Positions 8,692-17,681 of a stretch of 64,000 bases of DNA are shown piece by piece (the stretch's first letter is position 1; each line of letters begins with the position of its first letter). A model generated the notes under the pieces. That model did not search any database. It was not told the origin of the DNA and saw nothing but the letters and a program-made list of their open reading frames with translations. The DNA is taken from the NCBI RefSeq assembly GCF_002954545.1, contig NZ_MSCH01000003.1:2891991-2955990 (forward strand). Direction: 5' to 3'. Origin of the DNA: Psychrosphaera saromensis (GTDB lineage Bacteria > Pseudomonadota > Gammaproteobacteria > Enterobacterales > Alteromonadaceae). The position numbers and the translations under genes were made by a program.

Positions 8692-9387
8692 TTATAAACC
8701 AGTTACCACTTGATAATCGGCAACTAAACCCACATTCTCTATTTGGGCAGGTAAGATATCGTCTGCTGTATTAATTATCCCATCTCTACCATAAGAGCGA
8801 ATGTGATAACTGTTTTCATCAATAATCTCATAATAATAAAACCTTGCTTGATCCATATTGACTTGTGCAGCATCGTATAAAAAGACAAATGAATTTTCAG
8901 GAAGAGACTTTTGTAATACATCAAGTGATTCTGGGTATTTACCATTTTGAATTTTATAAAATTCTATTGATTGTACAGCTGACGTAAGTTGCGTTTTTGC
9001 CATTTTGGCTCTGAGTTCGTCATAAACGCCACCTTCTTGGACAAAACCAAAATAACCAAGAGAGCCGTATATAACTACCGTAAGGAGAATGCCTGCAACA
9101 CCCACAATTATTAATTTAAGATTCTTGGCTGTAACCCCCCAAACAATGGCGATAATTCCAAATAAAACACCTATCAGTGGGATAAAAGACAACCCACACA
9201 CGGCGAATCCTAGACACCCTATGGATTTTTCCGATTGTTTAAATTCTTGATTATTGTCTAACATCTGCTCCGTTATGAGCCTGTTCACTTCATTAAAACG
9301 ATCTGGGTATGCTTCTTTATCGATAGTATTTCTAACGTCGATAAGTTCATCAAGAGTATACTTTGAGTAGTCAATATTGGAATCCAT
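8692..9387 (-). CDS. Membrane protein with a pseudopilin-like C-terminal domain
   Basis: 231 residues. A soluble N-terminal helix pair (about 1-55, with repeated acidic and basic residues) precedes two or three membrane segments (about 58-115) rich in glycine and isoleucine. The C-terminal part (about 125-231), with AKMAKTQLTSAVQSIEFYK, NGKYPESLDVL and RSYGRDGIINTADDI, resembles the soluble domain of type II secretion pseudopilin GspG, including the Asp-rich calcium-loop-like end. There is no prepilin cleavage site, so it is not itself a pseudopilin. Monocistronic with its own terminator. Role unknown. Confidence 0.75.
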   Translation of the reverse strand: MDSNIDYSKYTLDELIDVRNTIDKEAYPDRFNEVNRLITEQMLDNNQEFKQSEKSIGCLGFAVCGLSFIPLIGVLFGIIAIVWGVTAKNLKLIIVGVAGILLTVVIYGSLGYFGFVQEGGVYDELRAKMAKTQLTSAVQSIEFYKIQNGKYPESLDVLQKSLPENSFVFLYDAAQVNMDQARFYYYEIIDENSYHIRSYGRDGIINTADDILPAQIENVGLVADYQVVTGL

Positions 9388-9456
9388 AGCGGAACATCTC
9401 CTTTGTGTTATACAGCCTTATTATTAGGCTAAAGATTAACTACGACAATAACGTAG

Positions 9457-9471
9457 AAACCCACTTTAATT
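9457..9471 (-). repeat. Copy of the AAAGTGGGTGTC repeat family
   Basis: On the minus strand it reads aattaaagtgggttt, a diverged match to the motif found at 11116, 23467, 23619 and 25921. Short, so assigned by similarity to the better copies. Confidence 0.5.
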
Positions 9472-9529
9472 AGTACAAACATTTAAGTCAACTTTTGTTC
9501 GGGAACCGTCATGTTCGCTCTACTTTTTC

Positions 9530-9631
9530 TCGTAACTCGAAACCCGCCCTCGTTGCTGAACTCGCTTTTTCTTACAACTTACAGCTTACAACTGCTTTTC
9601 CTCGTACCTCGAAGCCCGCTACTCGCAGCTA
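9530..9631 (-). repeat. Dispersed GCGAG-rich repeat abutting the NRAMP-like gene
   Basis: On the minus strand it starts agctgcgagtagcggg and continues with gtaagctgtaagttg and several cgag units, a diverged relative of 4537-4687. It reaches the stop codon of the 9629-10921 gene, so it has inserted or expanded right at the gene end. Confidence 0.75.
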
Positions 9632-10921
9632 CATTATCCACTTCCACCAAATAAACACAGCCAAAAACCCGAACAAATAAACAAGTCCCATCCAGCTTAA
9701 GACTTTCATTTTTGGTGTTAAGGCTAACTTGCCAGTTAACTTGGATTTAACAATTAAGCGATAGTTAAGTAATGCAAATATTGGGGTGGTGATAAATGCC
9801 AGTGCCATGGCAAAATTAAGCATGGTCATTAACTGTGCGGTAAAAAACAATAAAATCACCATAGCGACTGTGCTGACGCCTACCATCCAACCAATGTGGT
9901 TTTTAGGTTGGTCTAGTTCTTTGTTTTGCAGTAATAAGTTGGCTTCTGATAATGAACGGCAGTAACCGTCTATTACGGTAATCGTGCTGCCAAAAATACA
10001 GAAAAACGCAACAACGGCGATTAAATAACGCGACCACTCACCTATGGTGTGTGCATACATGCTTACCAATTGATGGGTGAATTTCGCACCTGAATTACTG
10101 AGTGTTTCACCATTGCCGTTTAACACTAAGGCACCTAAGGCTAAAAAGACGATGGCTAATAATGCGGTGCCAATATAGCCGACATTAAAGTCGAACAAGG
10201 CTTCTTTTATGGTGACGTCTTTTTCTTTTCTTTGGTTTTTTAACCACATTGAGGTTAAAGAAGACACTTCTATTGGTCCTGGCATCCAACCCATCATGAT
10301 GACAATAAAGCCAATAGATGCCATATCCCAAACACTTGGTGGTTGATAATCTGCGGGTGCTACCGGGCCATTGGCAATCGCCATAGCTAAGGCACTTAAT
10401 GTGGCTACCACTAGCGTTAACATGATCACTTTTGATAGTGTATCAAGTAGCTTATATTTCCCTGCGAACAAGATAGTTAAACAAACCAATAAGATGATAG
10501 CGGCGTTAGCTGTCATGGAAAGCTCAAAGGGGGAAAAGTAACTGAGTAAACTGGCACAAAACATTAACAATGCGGCGGTGCTTACAATAGACGCTATCAC
10601 CATTAAAACAAAGAATGTCCATAAGTAACCACGGCCTAATTCGCTATAACCCTGGATAAGGCTTTTGCCTGTGCCCATAGTGTATTGCACTCCGGCACGG
10701 AAAAATGGGTATTTAAACAGGTTAACCAATAAAATAATGATGGCTAATTGCCAACCATAAATAGCCCCTGCTTTGGTTGATGCCACTAAATGCGAACCAC
10801 CTACTGCGGCGGTTGCCATCATAACGCCGGGGCCAAAGCTGTTAATTATTTTTTTAAAACGGCCTGTGTTATTTATTTCTAAGCTTTTTATCTCAGGGCT
10901 GGGCGTCGCTGAATTTTCCAT
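9629..10921 (-). CDS. NRAMP-family transporter with a non-canonical metal site
   Basis: 430 residues, about eleven membrane helices, with NRAMP-type sequence around TM1 and TM6. Canonical NRAMP (MntH) metal transporters use DPGN in TM1 and MPH in TM6 to hold Mn or Fe. Here TM1 reads FGPGVMMATAAVGGSH and TM6 reads MMGWMPGPIEVSS, so both the Asp/Asn pair and the Met-Pro-His triad are replaced. Diverged NRAMP-related groups handle other ions, so the substrate should not be assumed to be manganese. ATG at 10921. The last codon touches a dispersed repeat. Confidence 0.8.
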   Translation of the reverse strand: MENSATPSPEIKSLEINNTGRFKKIINSFGPGVMMATAAVGGSHLVASTKAGAIYGWQLAIIILLVNLFKYPFFRAGVQYTMGTGKSLIQGYSELGRGYLWTFFVLMVIASIVSTAALLMFCASLLSYFSPFELSMTANAAIILLVCLTILFAGKYKLLDTLSKVIMLTLVVATLSALAMAIANGPVAPADYQPPSVWDMASIGFIVIMMGWMPGPIEVSSLTSMWLKNQRKEKDVTIKEALFDFNVGYIGTALLAIVFLALGALVLNGNGETLSNSGAKFTHQLVSMYAHTIGEWSRYLIAVVAFFCIFGSTITVIDGYCRSLSEANLLLQNKELDQPKNHIGWMVGVSTVAMVILLFFTAQLMTMLNFAMALAFITTPIFALLNYRLIVKSKLTGKLALTPKMKVLSWMGLVYLFGFLAVFIWWKWIM

Positions 10922-11068
10922 GCAATTGATCTTCTATTATTTTTATAAGTCTTAAAGCTTCCTTCTATCTCTGGGCTTTGTGACTGATTTTATTGTTATT
11001 GCGAGAACTATATTGTGAACTGTTTTTTAAAGCAACGAGTATTAACCCCCACAGATTCGCTCTGATGT

Positions 11069-11134
11069 GACTCGTAACTCGGTACTCGGTACTCGCAGCT
11101 GATCCCTAATAACATGGACACCCACCTTAAATTT
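11069..11134 (-). repeat. Composite of both dispersed repeat families
   Basis: On the minus strand it reads aaatttaaggtgggtgtcc (11116-11134) and, 15 nt on, agctgcgagtaccgag (11069-11100 region). The same order occurs on the plus strand at 23467-23527, which suggests the two motifs move or amplify together. Confidence 0.7.
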
Positions 11135-11213
11135 CTAACAAACAACAAAACGCCATATTCACTCTGCCTTTCCATATCTTTGTAATATCATTTCGACTCA
11201 AAAGTCAGGCATA

Positions 11214-11240
11214 AAAAAAGGTAGCCTAGGCTACCTTTTC
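11214..11240 (-). terminator. Rho-independent terminator of the DUF3718 gene
   Basis: Perfect palindrome around aaaaggtagcctaggctacc with a T run on the minus strand, 56 nt past the stop of the 11297-11641 gene. Confidence 0.85.
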
Positions 11241-11296
11241 TTATTCCAGAAACATTTTTTACTTATAAGACTTATCTATTAGCCTTATCTATTCTG

Positions 11297-11641
11297 CTAA
11301 TTTGCCGCTAAGTCAGTAATATTAACTTGCGTATTGAATCTGCCGTTGGTTAACGCATTGTTCATTTTTTCTGGTGAATCACCAAACTCTTGCACAAAAG
11401 CTAAAATATTTTGATTGTTACAAGTCACTTTTTCGGCAATGTATTTTTTGCTTAAACCCGACTCTTTAATTACTTTATGCAATTGAATTTTGCTTTTACC
11501 TGCAGCAGCAGAACAAATCTTTGATGTTACATAATCATCTGCGGCTACAACTTTACTGGCCGCGTTTGCCATACCGATAGTTGATAAAGTTAATACGATT
11601 ATTGTAAGTGTTTTAGTCATTTTTTGTGTAAGTGTGTTCAT
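11297..11641 (-). CDS. DUF3718 family secreted protein
   Basis: I start at ATG 11641, 8 nt behind an AAGGGA ribosome site; the in-frame ATG three codons earlier lies on top of that site. The 114-residue product has a Sec signal ending in MANA-A. The mature part carries SKICSAAAGKSKIQLHKVIK and VTCNNQNILAFVQEFG, with two cysteines placed as in DUF3718, a small periplasmic family of marine gammaproteobacteria. Function is unknown for the family. It has its own terminator. Confidence 0.78.
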   Translation of the reverse strand: MNTLTQKMTKTLTIIVLTLSTIGMANAASKVVAADDYVTSKICSAAAGKSKIQLHKVIKESGLSKKYIAEKVTCNNQNILAFVQEFGDSPEKMNNALTNGRFNTQVNITDLAAN

Positions 11642-12113
11642 AATAGTCATCCCTTAGTTAAGTTACTTGTTAGTTTGCAACCGAGATGCCATATTTTATT
11701 TACGCTACTTTTCAAAGACTTAACAAAACAAAAGCTATTTCACGCCTATTTTATATAATTACAAAAACCACAAAATGGTTATATTAACCACAATTTAGTA
11801 TTGAATTATTGTATACCTTGGCTAAGATCCATGTTGTAAAAGATATCTACTAAATACTCGCTAAAAAATTAGATATTAAGACCTGCGTTATAAAAAGCTA
11901 GTTACCAAAAAAGCTCTCTGCAAACCTTGTATGAATTCTGCTGTCCGTTTATCAGAATTTTTAATGATCAATTTACGTTTAACAAACAAGCAAAGCACAA
12001 ATCCTGTCCAACACCTCTTACCAATCAATAACTTATTTACTAAATAAAGATCTTCCATATACTCTCGTCTGTTAACAAACTTCATCTCCTCATTCTGATT
12101 TAGGGCTTTTATT
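11642..12113. other. Divergent intergenic region between the DUF3718 and SulP genes
   Basis: 472 nt, AT-rich. It must carry the promoters of both genes, but I cannot single one out with confidence. A frame running through 11888-12358 on the minus strand is antisense to SulP and was rejected. Confidence 0.5.
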
Positions 12114-13793
12114 ATGTTTGGAAATCGTTTTGACAGTGTCGACCTAAAAGGTGATATTTTTGGTGGTGTCACCACTGCAATTATCTCTTTACCATTAGCG
12201 CTCGCTTTTGGTGTCGCCTCTGGTGCTGGCGCTGAAGCTGGGCTTTGGGGCGCTATTATGGTTGGCCTGTTTGCTGCACTTTTTGGTGGCTCTACCACGC
12301 TTATCTCAGAGCCCACAGGCCCCATGACCGTTATTATGACGGCAGTGTTAACCAGCATGATGGCAAAGTACCCTGAAACTGGGGCCGCAATGACTTTTAC
12401 TGTGGTTATGATGGCCGGTGCTTTTCAAATTATACTTGGTACGCTTAAACTCGGAAAATATGTAACCTTAATGCCTTACAGCGTTATATCAGGCTTTATG
12501 TCTGGTATTGGTGTGATATTAATTATCTTGCAGCTTTCACCTCTGCTGGGTCACTCAGCGCCTTCTGGCGGTGTTATTGGCACGTTATCAGCCTTGCCTG
12601 CCACCTTGTTTAATCTAAAATTCAGTGAGCTATTTTTAGGTGCGCTTACCTTAGGTATATTATTTTATTTTCCGAAAAAATATAGAAAGTTAGTGCCAGC
12701 ACAATTGGTGGCTTTAGTGGCTGTCACGCTTATATCTATAATATTATTTGATACCGACACCATCAGACGTATTGGTGAAATCCCAGCGGGTCTTCCATCA
12801 ATCGTTATTCCTCATTTTAATGCTGACATGTTCACCATCATGGTTATTGATGCGTTGGTGTTAGGCACATTAGGCTGTATTGATACGTTATTAACTGCGG
12901 TTATTGGCGACTCGCTTACTCGTAAAGAACACGACTCAGATAAAGAACTCAGAGGACAAGGTTTAGCCAATATGATCTCTGGTTTATTTGGCGCACTTCC
13001 AGGAGCAGGTGCAACCATGGGCACAGTCACAAATATCCAGGTTGGCGCAAGATCGCCCCTATCCGGTATTGTCCGTGCGGGTGTGCTGGCGTTAGTGGTT
13101 CTTGTTGCTGGCGGCTTAACCGAACCCATTCCAATGTCGGTGTTAGCGGGTATCGCCGTTTATGTTGGCTTTAATATTTTGGATTGGAGTTTTATCCAAC
13201 GTGCTCATAAAGTCAGTATTCATGGTATGGCGATTATGTACGGCGTTATGTTCCTTACCGTATTTGTCGACTTAATTGCGGCGGTTGGCCTTGGCGTGTT
13301 TATTTCAAATATTGTGATTATTGAAAAACTGAGCAAAGAGCAAGCCCGAAAAATTAAAGCGATTAGTGATGCGGATGAAAACGACGTGCCGTTAACCGAT
13401 GATGAACGCCTGTTGTTAGATAAAGCCAATGGTAAAGTTCTATTCTTTTACTTATCTGGCCCTATGATCTTTAGTGTCTCTAAAGCGATAACACGCCAAC
13501 ATAATCATATCTCTGACTACCAGGTGATGATTTTAGATTTAACCGACGTTCCTATGATAGATGTAACCGTTGGCTTAGCTCTGGAGAATGCGGTAAAAGA
13601 TGCATTGGACGCAAACTGCGAAGTGATATTGCTGTGCGAACACACACAAACCCGTCAACGTTTAGAGAAATTGAATATATTGCAGTTAATTGCTTCAAAC
13701 GGCAGTTTGGCTAAACATGAATTTAAAAGCAGAAGTGAAGCGTTGCAAGCGGCGCTTGAGCATGTAGAAAATAACAAAGCAGAAACTAATTAA
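12114..13793 (+). CDS. SulP family anion transporter with STAS domain
   Basis: 559 residues. An N-terminal SulP domain of about 10-14 helices starts immediately (LKGDIFGGVTTAIISLPLAL; SGAGAEAGLWGAIMVGL; SEPTGPMTVIM), followed by a cytoplasmic STAS domain (about 430-540, core VMILDLTDVPMIDVTVGLAL). SulP proteins carry sulfate, bicarbonate or other anions, often coupled to sodium or protons; the marine setting makes a Na-coupled bicarbonate or sulfate carrier plausible, but the substrate cannot be read from sequence. A TAGGG ribosome site precedes the ATG. Monocistronic, with a hairpin after the stop. Confidence 0.9.
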   Translation: MFGNRFDSVDLKGDIFGGVTTAIISLPLALAFGVASGAGAEAGLWGAIMVGLFAALFGGSTTLISEPTGPMTVIMTAVLTSMMAKYPETGAAMTFTVVMMAGAFQIILGTLKLGKYVTLMPYSVISGFMSGIGVILIILQLSPLLGHSAPSGGVIGTLSALPATLFNLKFSELFLGALTLGILFYFPKKYRKLVPAQLVALVAVTLISIILFDTDTIRRIGEIPAGLPSIVIPHFNADMFTIMVIDALVLGTLGCIDTLLTAVIGDSLTRKEHDSDKELRGQGLANMISGLFGALPGAGATMGTVTNIQVGARSPLSGIVRAGVLALVVLVAGGLTEPIPMSVLAGIAVYVGFNILDWSFIQRAHKVSIHGMAIMYGVMFLTVFVDLIAAVGLGVFISNIVIIEKLSKEQARKIKAISDADENDVPLTDDERLLLDKANGKVLFFYLSGPMIFSVSKAITRQHNHISDYQVMILDLTDVPMIDVTVGLALENAVKDALDANCEVILLCEHTQTRQRLEKLNILQLIASNGSLAKHEFKSRSEALQAALEHVENNKAETN

Positions 13794-13814
13794 AGAATGT
13801 TATTACTTCAACTA

Positions 13815-13843
13815 TATACGCTAGGTTAATTACCTAGCGTATA
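13815..13843 (+). terminator. Hairpin after the SulP gene
   Basis: Perfect 12-bp stem tatacgctaggt / acctagcgtata with a 5-nt loop, 21 nt past the stop. Only a weak T run follows, so it may act partly as an mRNA stabiliser. Confidence 0.6.
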
Positions 13844-13865
13844 AGATCAGTTTTAGTGTTAAGGA

Positions 13866-14009
13866 TTATTCAACAAACTTATGTGCACGAGGCTTATCTT
13901 TCCCGCCACCTTTATGACCTCCTCCTTTATGTCCACCAGGAGCAAACCAAGGGCCTACGCAGCCGGATAAAAACATAACAATAACCACAGACACTATAAT
14001 TTTTTTCAT
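13866..14009 (-). CDS. Tiny Gly/His/Lys-rich lipoprotein (47 aa)
   Basis: ATG at 14007-14009 follows a good GAGG ribosome site. The signal sequence MKKIIVSVVIVMFLSGC ends in a clear lipobox, and the 30-residue mature part is basic and glycine-rich (GGHKGGGHKGGGKDKPRAHK). The lipobox and ribosome site make it a credible gene. The His/Gly/Lys repeats could bind metal or nucleic acid, but this is speculation. It is convergent with the SulP gene. Confidence 0.72.
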   Translation of the reverse strand: MKKIIVSVVIVMFLSGCVGPWFAPGGHKGGGHKGGGKDKPRAHKFVE

Positions 14010-14243
14010 ATTTACCTCTACATAATTAAATAAAACGCTTCACTTACCGCTGCTGAAAAATAAGGCAATCAATACTTACTTTAGTTCCACTAATAATGCA
14101 AAGCCTACTTCTTAACTTATACATACGGGCTCAAAACAATGAAAAACTTAGAACTAAAAATGCTTCAAACTCTTTAACAAGTCGTGAGGTATTAAATGGC
14201 TTATCTGCTAACGCCCATCAGCCCTATCATTGAGAGAACAGGG

Positions 14244-14645
14244 CTAACTGTGGGGGGCGGTGTTTTTCTTTTTAGCTAATGCAACTCGATAATATTCAAT
14301 TAAAATTATAGAAAACCAGCCTATTGTGTATGCGAGTAGATCTAACCAATCAAATGTAGCTCCTATAATAATTCGGGCGGCCTTAATGTGCTCTAGGCCG
14401 AGAATAGTTACTAGATCAAAAAACTGTGCAACTTCAACAGAATACGAAAAAAACAAAACCGCATGAGCCAGTTTATAACTTTGCAGTTTGATAAATGATT
14501 TTAAAAATAAGTACATCCATCCAACCACCAATACATCCCCCAGAAAAGGCCGAATAAATTGGTCATTAACAAATAATGCGATGTACACCAGTACCAAAAA
14601 CAAAGCACAACTGGCAAAGAAATACTTTCGATTAAATAGAACCAT
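14244..14645 (-). CDS. DUF2809 family membrane protein
   Basis: 133 residues with four membrane segments. It carries DUF2809 features: NDQFIRPFLGDVLVVGWMY near the N-terminus, SVEVAQFFDL in the middle and IIIGATFDWLDLLAYTIGW near the end. These small inner-membrane proteins have no known function. It lies 13 nt after the PrsW-type gene and is probably co-transcribed with it. Confidence 0.8.
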   Translation of the reverse strand: MVLFNRKYFFASCALFLVLVYIALFVNDQFIRPFLGDVLVVGWMYLFLKSFIKLQSYKLAHAVLFFSYSVEVAQFFDLVTILGLEHIKAARIIIGATFDWLDLLAYTIGWFSIILIEYYRVALAKKKNTAPHS

Positions 14646-14658
14646 TTACTTGTTACCT

Positions 14659-16293
14659 TTACATGCGGCCGACTTTTTCATACGACTTAATCTTTAAAAT
14701 ACTCACCCAATATCCTTTGCTAACATTAAGCTCTCCAAGTACCTCAATAAGTATAAAAACCAAGAAAGCAGAATTCAGGATCATCATAAACAAATTAATA
14801 TTGGCATTTTCAGCACCAAACTTGTAACCAATCGCCGCATATTGATACACAGCTATAATGCTTAATGACAAAGCTAAGAACTCCGAGCTTCTGATCAACT
14901 GGCCTTTTTTCGTATTAAACTCTGAATAATTAAGCGCATTAGTAATAGCTCGCCCGTAGCGCTGCACTGCTATATATAAGATACCTAAAGATAAAAACTG
15001 TAATTGCCCTATCCAGCCATCTGACAATAGCCAAAAATCATAAAACCCATGAATAAAACAAGCAACTATAAAAGCAAAAACAAAATAACCGGCACTATAA
15101 TTTATATCGCCTTTATATTTTCCGTACATTAATCCGTAAGCGACAAATGACGTTAGCGCCATATGTAAGATAGTTGCAGAAGTAGACCTACTTAAAACGT
15201 CATCCAACCCAGCTTGATGGAAGTACATAAGATTTTCCATAAAAGCAAAACCCAGTGCGCATACAGAAGCGTAAACGATGTAATCCATAGACTCGTTAAT
15301 AATATTAGTAAATCTGAGGATGATCAGAAAAGGCAGTATTTTTAAGGTTTCTTCAATAAGACCAATGGCAAAAATAGAATACAGTAAGTCATTTAAATAA
15401 TTACCGTTTAACTGCCATCCTAAACTGACAAAATAAAAATCATATAGTGGAGTTGCCAACATAGAAAAACCACTACCTAAACATAAAGCAAACAGGATAT
15501 GCTTTAATTTTTCAGTTTCGTAAACGTCTACCCAAAGGATAAATACAATCCAAAAGGCTAAGATCAATAACGCACCAACTAAGCCTGTTGTTGTCACGTT
15601 CCCTAACGAAAACGCATAAGCCGAATAGTCTTTTACATTGCCATTTTTAAGCAAATGATGGCGTATTACCCGCTCAGATATGTATTGTTTGGCTTCTGTA
15701 TTTGACAACAGTTTTATTAATTTGTCTTCTTCTCCACTGGCTTCATACACTTTGGCTAAGTTAGAATATGCACCAGATAGATTCCCTTGAGCTTCAATTT
15801 CTTTTAAAAAATACGTTTCGGCGATAACATAATGCTTCTTAGTTAAATATATATAACCAATGGAGTTATTTAAGTAATGCAGCTTAGTGTTTTTAACTTT
15901 TAAATAACGAAGTAACGCATTGTCATCATTACCTTTTATGGCCTCCATATAGCCTATACCATAATAACCAATATCAGATAATTCAGCATGATTAGTGGAT
16001 GCAAATGTTGCGTATTGAAGTGCTATTGTTTGGTCGTCTCGGTATGCACTTTTGCCAATTTTTTTAGGTCTGTTAAAGTGGCTGCGGATTTTACTTCTAT
16101 GTAATTTTATATTAAACGGATCAGCGTTAATCAGCTCGTCGTACACGTTTTCAGTTTTAATATAATTACCAGCCAAAGCGGCATTGTCAGCTTCTTGTTG
16201 TAAAGTCAGATCCTCAGAGGAGAAGAAAACGTTAACGACTAAAATACCAATTAAAAAAGGGACAACGAATAAGAACAACCATATTCCTCTCAT
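14659..16293 (-). CDS. PrsW-type intramembrane metalloprotease with TPR-like N-terminus
   Basis: 544 residues. One N-terminal membrane helix (about 5-24) is followed by a soluble segment of tetratricopeptide-like helices (about 30-200), then eight or so membrane helices. The three PrsW motifs are present: EETLK (315-319), FMEN (351-354) and HGFYD (415-419), which supply the glutamates, histidine and aspartate of the presumed zinc site. B. subtilis PrsW cuts the anti-sigma factor RsiW. The substrate here is unknown, and no anti-sigma gene is adjacent. It leads a probable two-gene unit with the DUF2809 gene. Confidence 0.85.
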   Translation of the reverse strand: MRGIWLFLFVVPFLIGILVVNVFFSSEDLTLQQEADNAALAGNYIKTENVYDELINADPFNIKLHRSKIRSHFNRPKKIGKSAYRDDQTIALQYATFASTNHAELSDIGYYGIGYMEAIKGNDDNALLRYLKVKNTKLHYLNNSIGYIYLTKKHYVIAETYFLKEIEAQGNLSGAYSNLAKVYEASGEEDKLIKLLSNTEAKQYISERVIRHHLLKNGNVKDYSAYAFSLGNVTTTGLVGALLILAFWIVFILWVDVYETEKLKHILFALCLGSGFSMLATPLYDFYFVSLGWQLNGNYLNDLLYSIFAIGLIEETLKILPFLIILRFTNIINESMDYIVYASVCALGFAFMENLMYFHQAGLDDVLSRSTSATILHMALTSFVAYGLMYGKYKGDINYSAGYFVFAFIVACFIHGFYDFWLLSDGWIGQLQFLSLGILYIAVQRYGRAITNALNYSEFNTKKGQLIRSSEFLALSLSIIAVYQYAAIGYKFGAENANINLFMMILNSAFLVFILIEVLGELNVSKGYWVSILKIKSYEKVGRM

Positions 16294-16354
16294 TTAATTT
16301 TTTCCATTCTTATGTTGTTGCTATAGCTAGTTATATTAACATTTTTCGAGTGTT

Positions 16355-16777
16355 CTAGCCCACTAAAAACACACCAACAGCCACGAGAGCAATAAGGAGC
16401 GCAATAAATAATAGCTTTGAAAGTAAAAGATCCCAACGCCTTTTGGGTATCTCATGAGCTGGATATTCTAACCCCCAACATTTTTGATTCGCATATTGCA
16501 CTAGCATGTCTGGCGTTATTGGTATTCTGGCAACACGTTTATTGGGAGGGAGAAAGATAATTCCAAATAGACTTGAAGCTTCTTCAGGAGAATGAAAATA
16601 CCAAAGAAAGTCATCAACCTTCACACTATAGTTTTCTGCAAACACCTCAACAAGCTCAAATAGATCGTCACCAAACACACCAAAATCCTCGAATAAATCT
16701 GAGTCTGGTTTTAATGCCTTAACGTCAATCCCTAGCTGTTGTTCTAGAAACAGATAAATATCTTTTAATACAATCAT
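16355..16777 (-). CDS. DUF1493 family acyl-carrier-like protein with C-terminal membrane helix
   Basis: 140 residues. The N-terminal half has the DUF1493 pattern PDSDLFEDFGVFGDDLFELV, followed by WYFHSPEE. DUF1493 proteins resemble acyl carrier proteins, but no D-S-L phosphopantetheine site is visible here. ITPDMLVQYANQKCWG follows, then a C-terminal helix (about 118-139) that would anchor the domain in the membrane. It lies 61 nt ahead of the PrsW gene on the same strand, so it may belong to that unit. Function unknown. Confidence 0.75.
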   Translation of the reverse strand: MIVLKDIYLFLEQQLGIDVKALKPDSDLFEDFGVFGDDLFELVEVFAENYSVKVDDFLWYFHSPEEASSLFGIIFLPPNKRVARIPITPDMLVQYANQKCWGLEYPAHEIPKRRWDLLLSKLLFIALLIALVAVGVFLVG

Positions 16778-16802
16778 ATTTTAGCGTTCGTTCGTTCTTT
16801 AT

Positions 16803-16842
16803 TGTGTGAAATTGCTGTGTGAAATTACTGTGTGCAATTTGC
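16803..16842. repeat. Three tandem 13-14-bp units upstream of the DUF1493 gene
   Basis: Units tgtgtgaaattgc, tgtgtgaaattac and tgtgtgcaatttgc follow one another. They sit within 65 nt of the DUF1493 start, so they could be repeated operator sites or simple slippage. Confidence 0.7.
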
Positions 16843-16976
16843 GTGTAATTAGGCGCTGTTAATTAGCCTGCCTGTTCATTCGCATGGCCATTTTATACTT
16901 ATGTTTTACACTGCCATCTGTTTTACATGGTTAAAACAAGCGGTTCAAATACTTGGCTCAGAAGCAAAGCTAAAGG

Positions 16977-17366
16977 TTATTGGTCCTGCTTTAATGACTT
17001 ATTACGTGGCCCTCTGACATACTCAACCATAATAAAAGCACTAACTAAAAACAAACTGGTAGCAGAAATTAATAACTGCGGCACCTCATAAAAACCAATG
17101 TAAATGGCGATAATTAATGACACGCAACCTAAGCCGATTGTGTATACCGTGAACTCACTTATTTTAGGATAACGAACCACCGACACGATTGCGACCATTA
17201 ACGAAAACAGACCAACCAAAGTAACCAGCGTAAGAAAAAATGATGGTAAATTTAGGAATGCCCCCTGAGCAAAGATATACAAACTAAAGATGCAAATTCC
17301 CGCCCAATGAATACTGGCCGGAATGACTAATGTGATGAGTGCAATTTTTTTTAATTTAATGCTCAT
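16977..17366 (-). CDS. Hypothetical four-helix membrane protein (129 aa)
   Basis: Four hydrophobic segments (about 8-30, 38-62, 70-88, 92-112) with short loops and a basic, hydrophilic C-terminus (YVRGPRNKSLKQDQ). No family was recognised. ATG at 17366. It stands alone between the DUF1493 gene and a divergently read membrane protein. Confidence 0.6.
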   Translation of the reverse strand: MSIKLKKIALITLVIPASIHWAGICIFSLYIFAQGAFLNLPSFFLTLVTLVGLFSLMVAIVSVVRYPKISEFTVYTIGLGCVSLIIAIYIGFYEVPQLLISATSLFLVSAFIMVEYVRGPRNKSLKQDQ

Positions 17367-17681
17367 ACTTCCACTTTTAATTTTTTATTAAATGTAACTG
17401 GTCTAAAAATCATAAATTTAGGTTGCTGCCCTTGTTATTCGATTGCTATTCACTTGTTATTCTCTTGCTATAACAATCTTCAATAATCACAAAATGATAA
17501 GTCGCATAACGTAGGTTCACTGGCAAAGTACACAATGGGATAATGAGAGCAGATCTTAACTATCATAAAAATATTTATCCAGTTAGAATTTGATGATTAA
17601 TTAGCTCAATGCTGTAAAGTATTGTATAACTTATAAAATATTAATTCTTAGTTATATAAGTCCACATAATATAGGTTGTTT
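17367..17681. other. Divergent intergenic region with a 22-bp duplication
   Basis: 315 nt between two genes read apart. It holds a direct repeat, cttgttattcgattgctatt at 17431 and its diverged copy at 17453-17474. Nothing else was recognised. Confidence 0.55.

Larger units (their letters stand above)
10922..11296. other. Intergenic stretch with repeats and a terminator
   Basis: This holds the repeat pair at 11069-11134 and the terminator at 11214-11240. Nothing coding was recognised. Confidence 0.6.

Noticed and set aside
9495-9680. Open frame of 61 codons on the plus strand
   Set aside because: It reads through a dispersed repeat and the NRAMP-like gene end; an artefact of the repeat's composition.
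11888-12358. 156-codon frame on the minus strand
   Set aside because: Antisense to the SulP gene in its main part; the Pro/Ala-rich product mirrors the SulP membrane helices.
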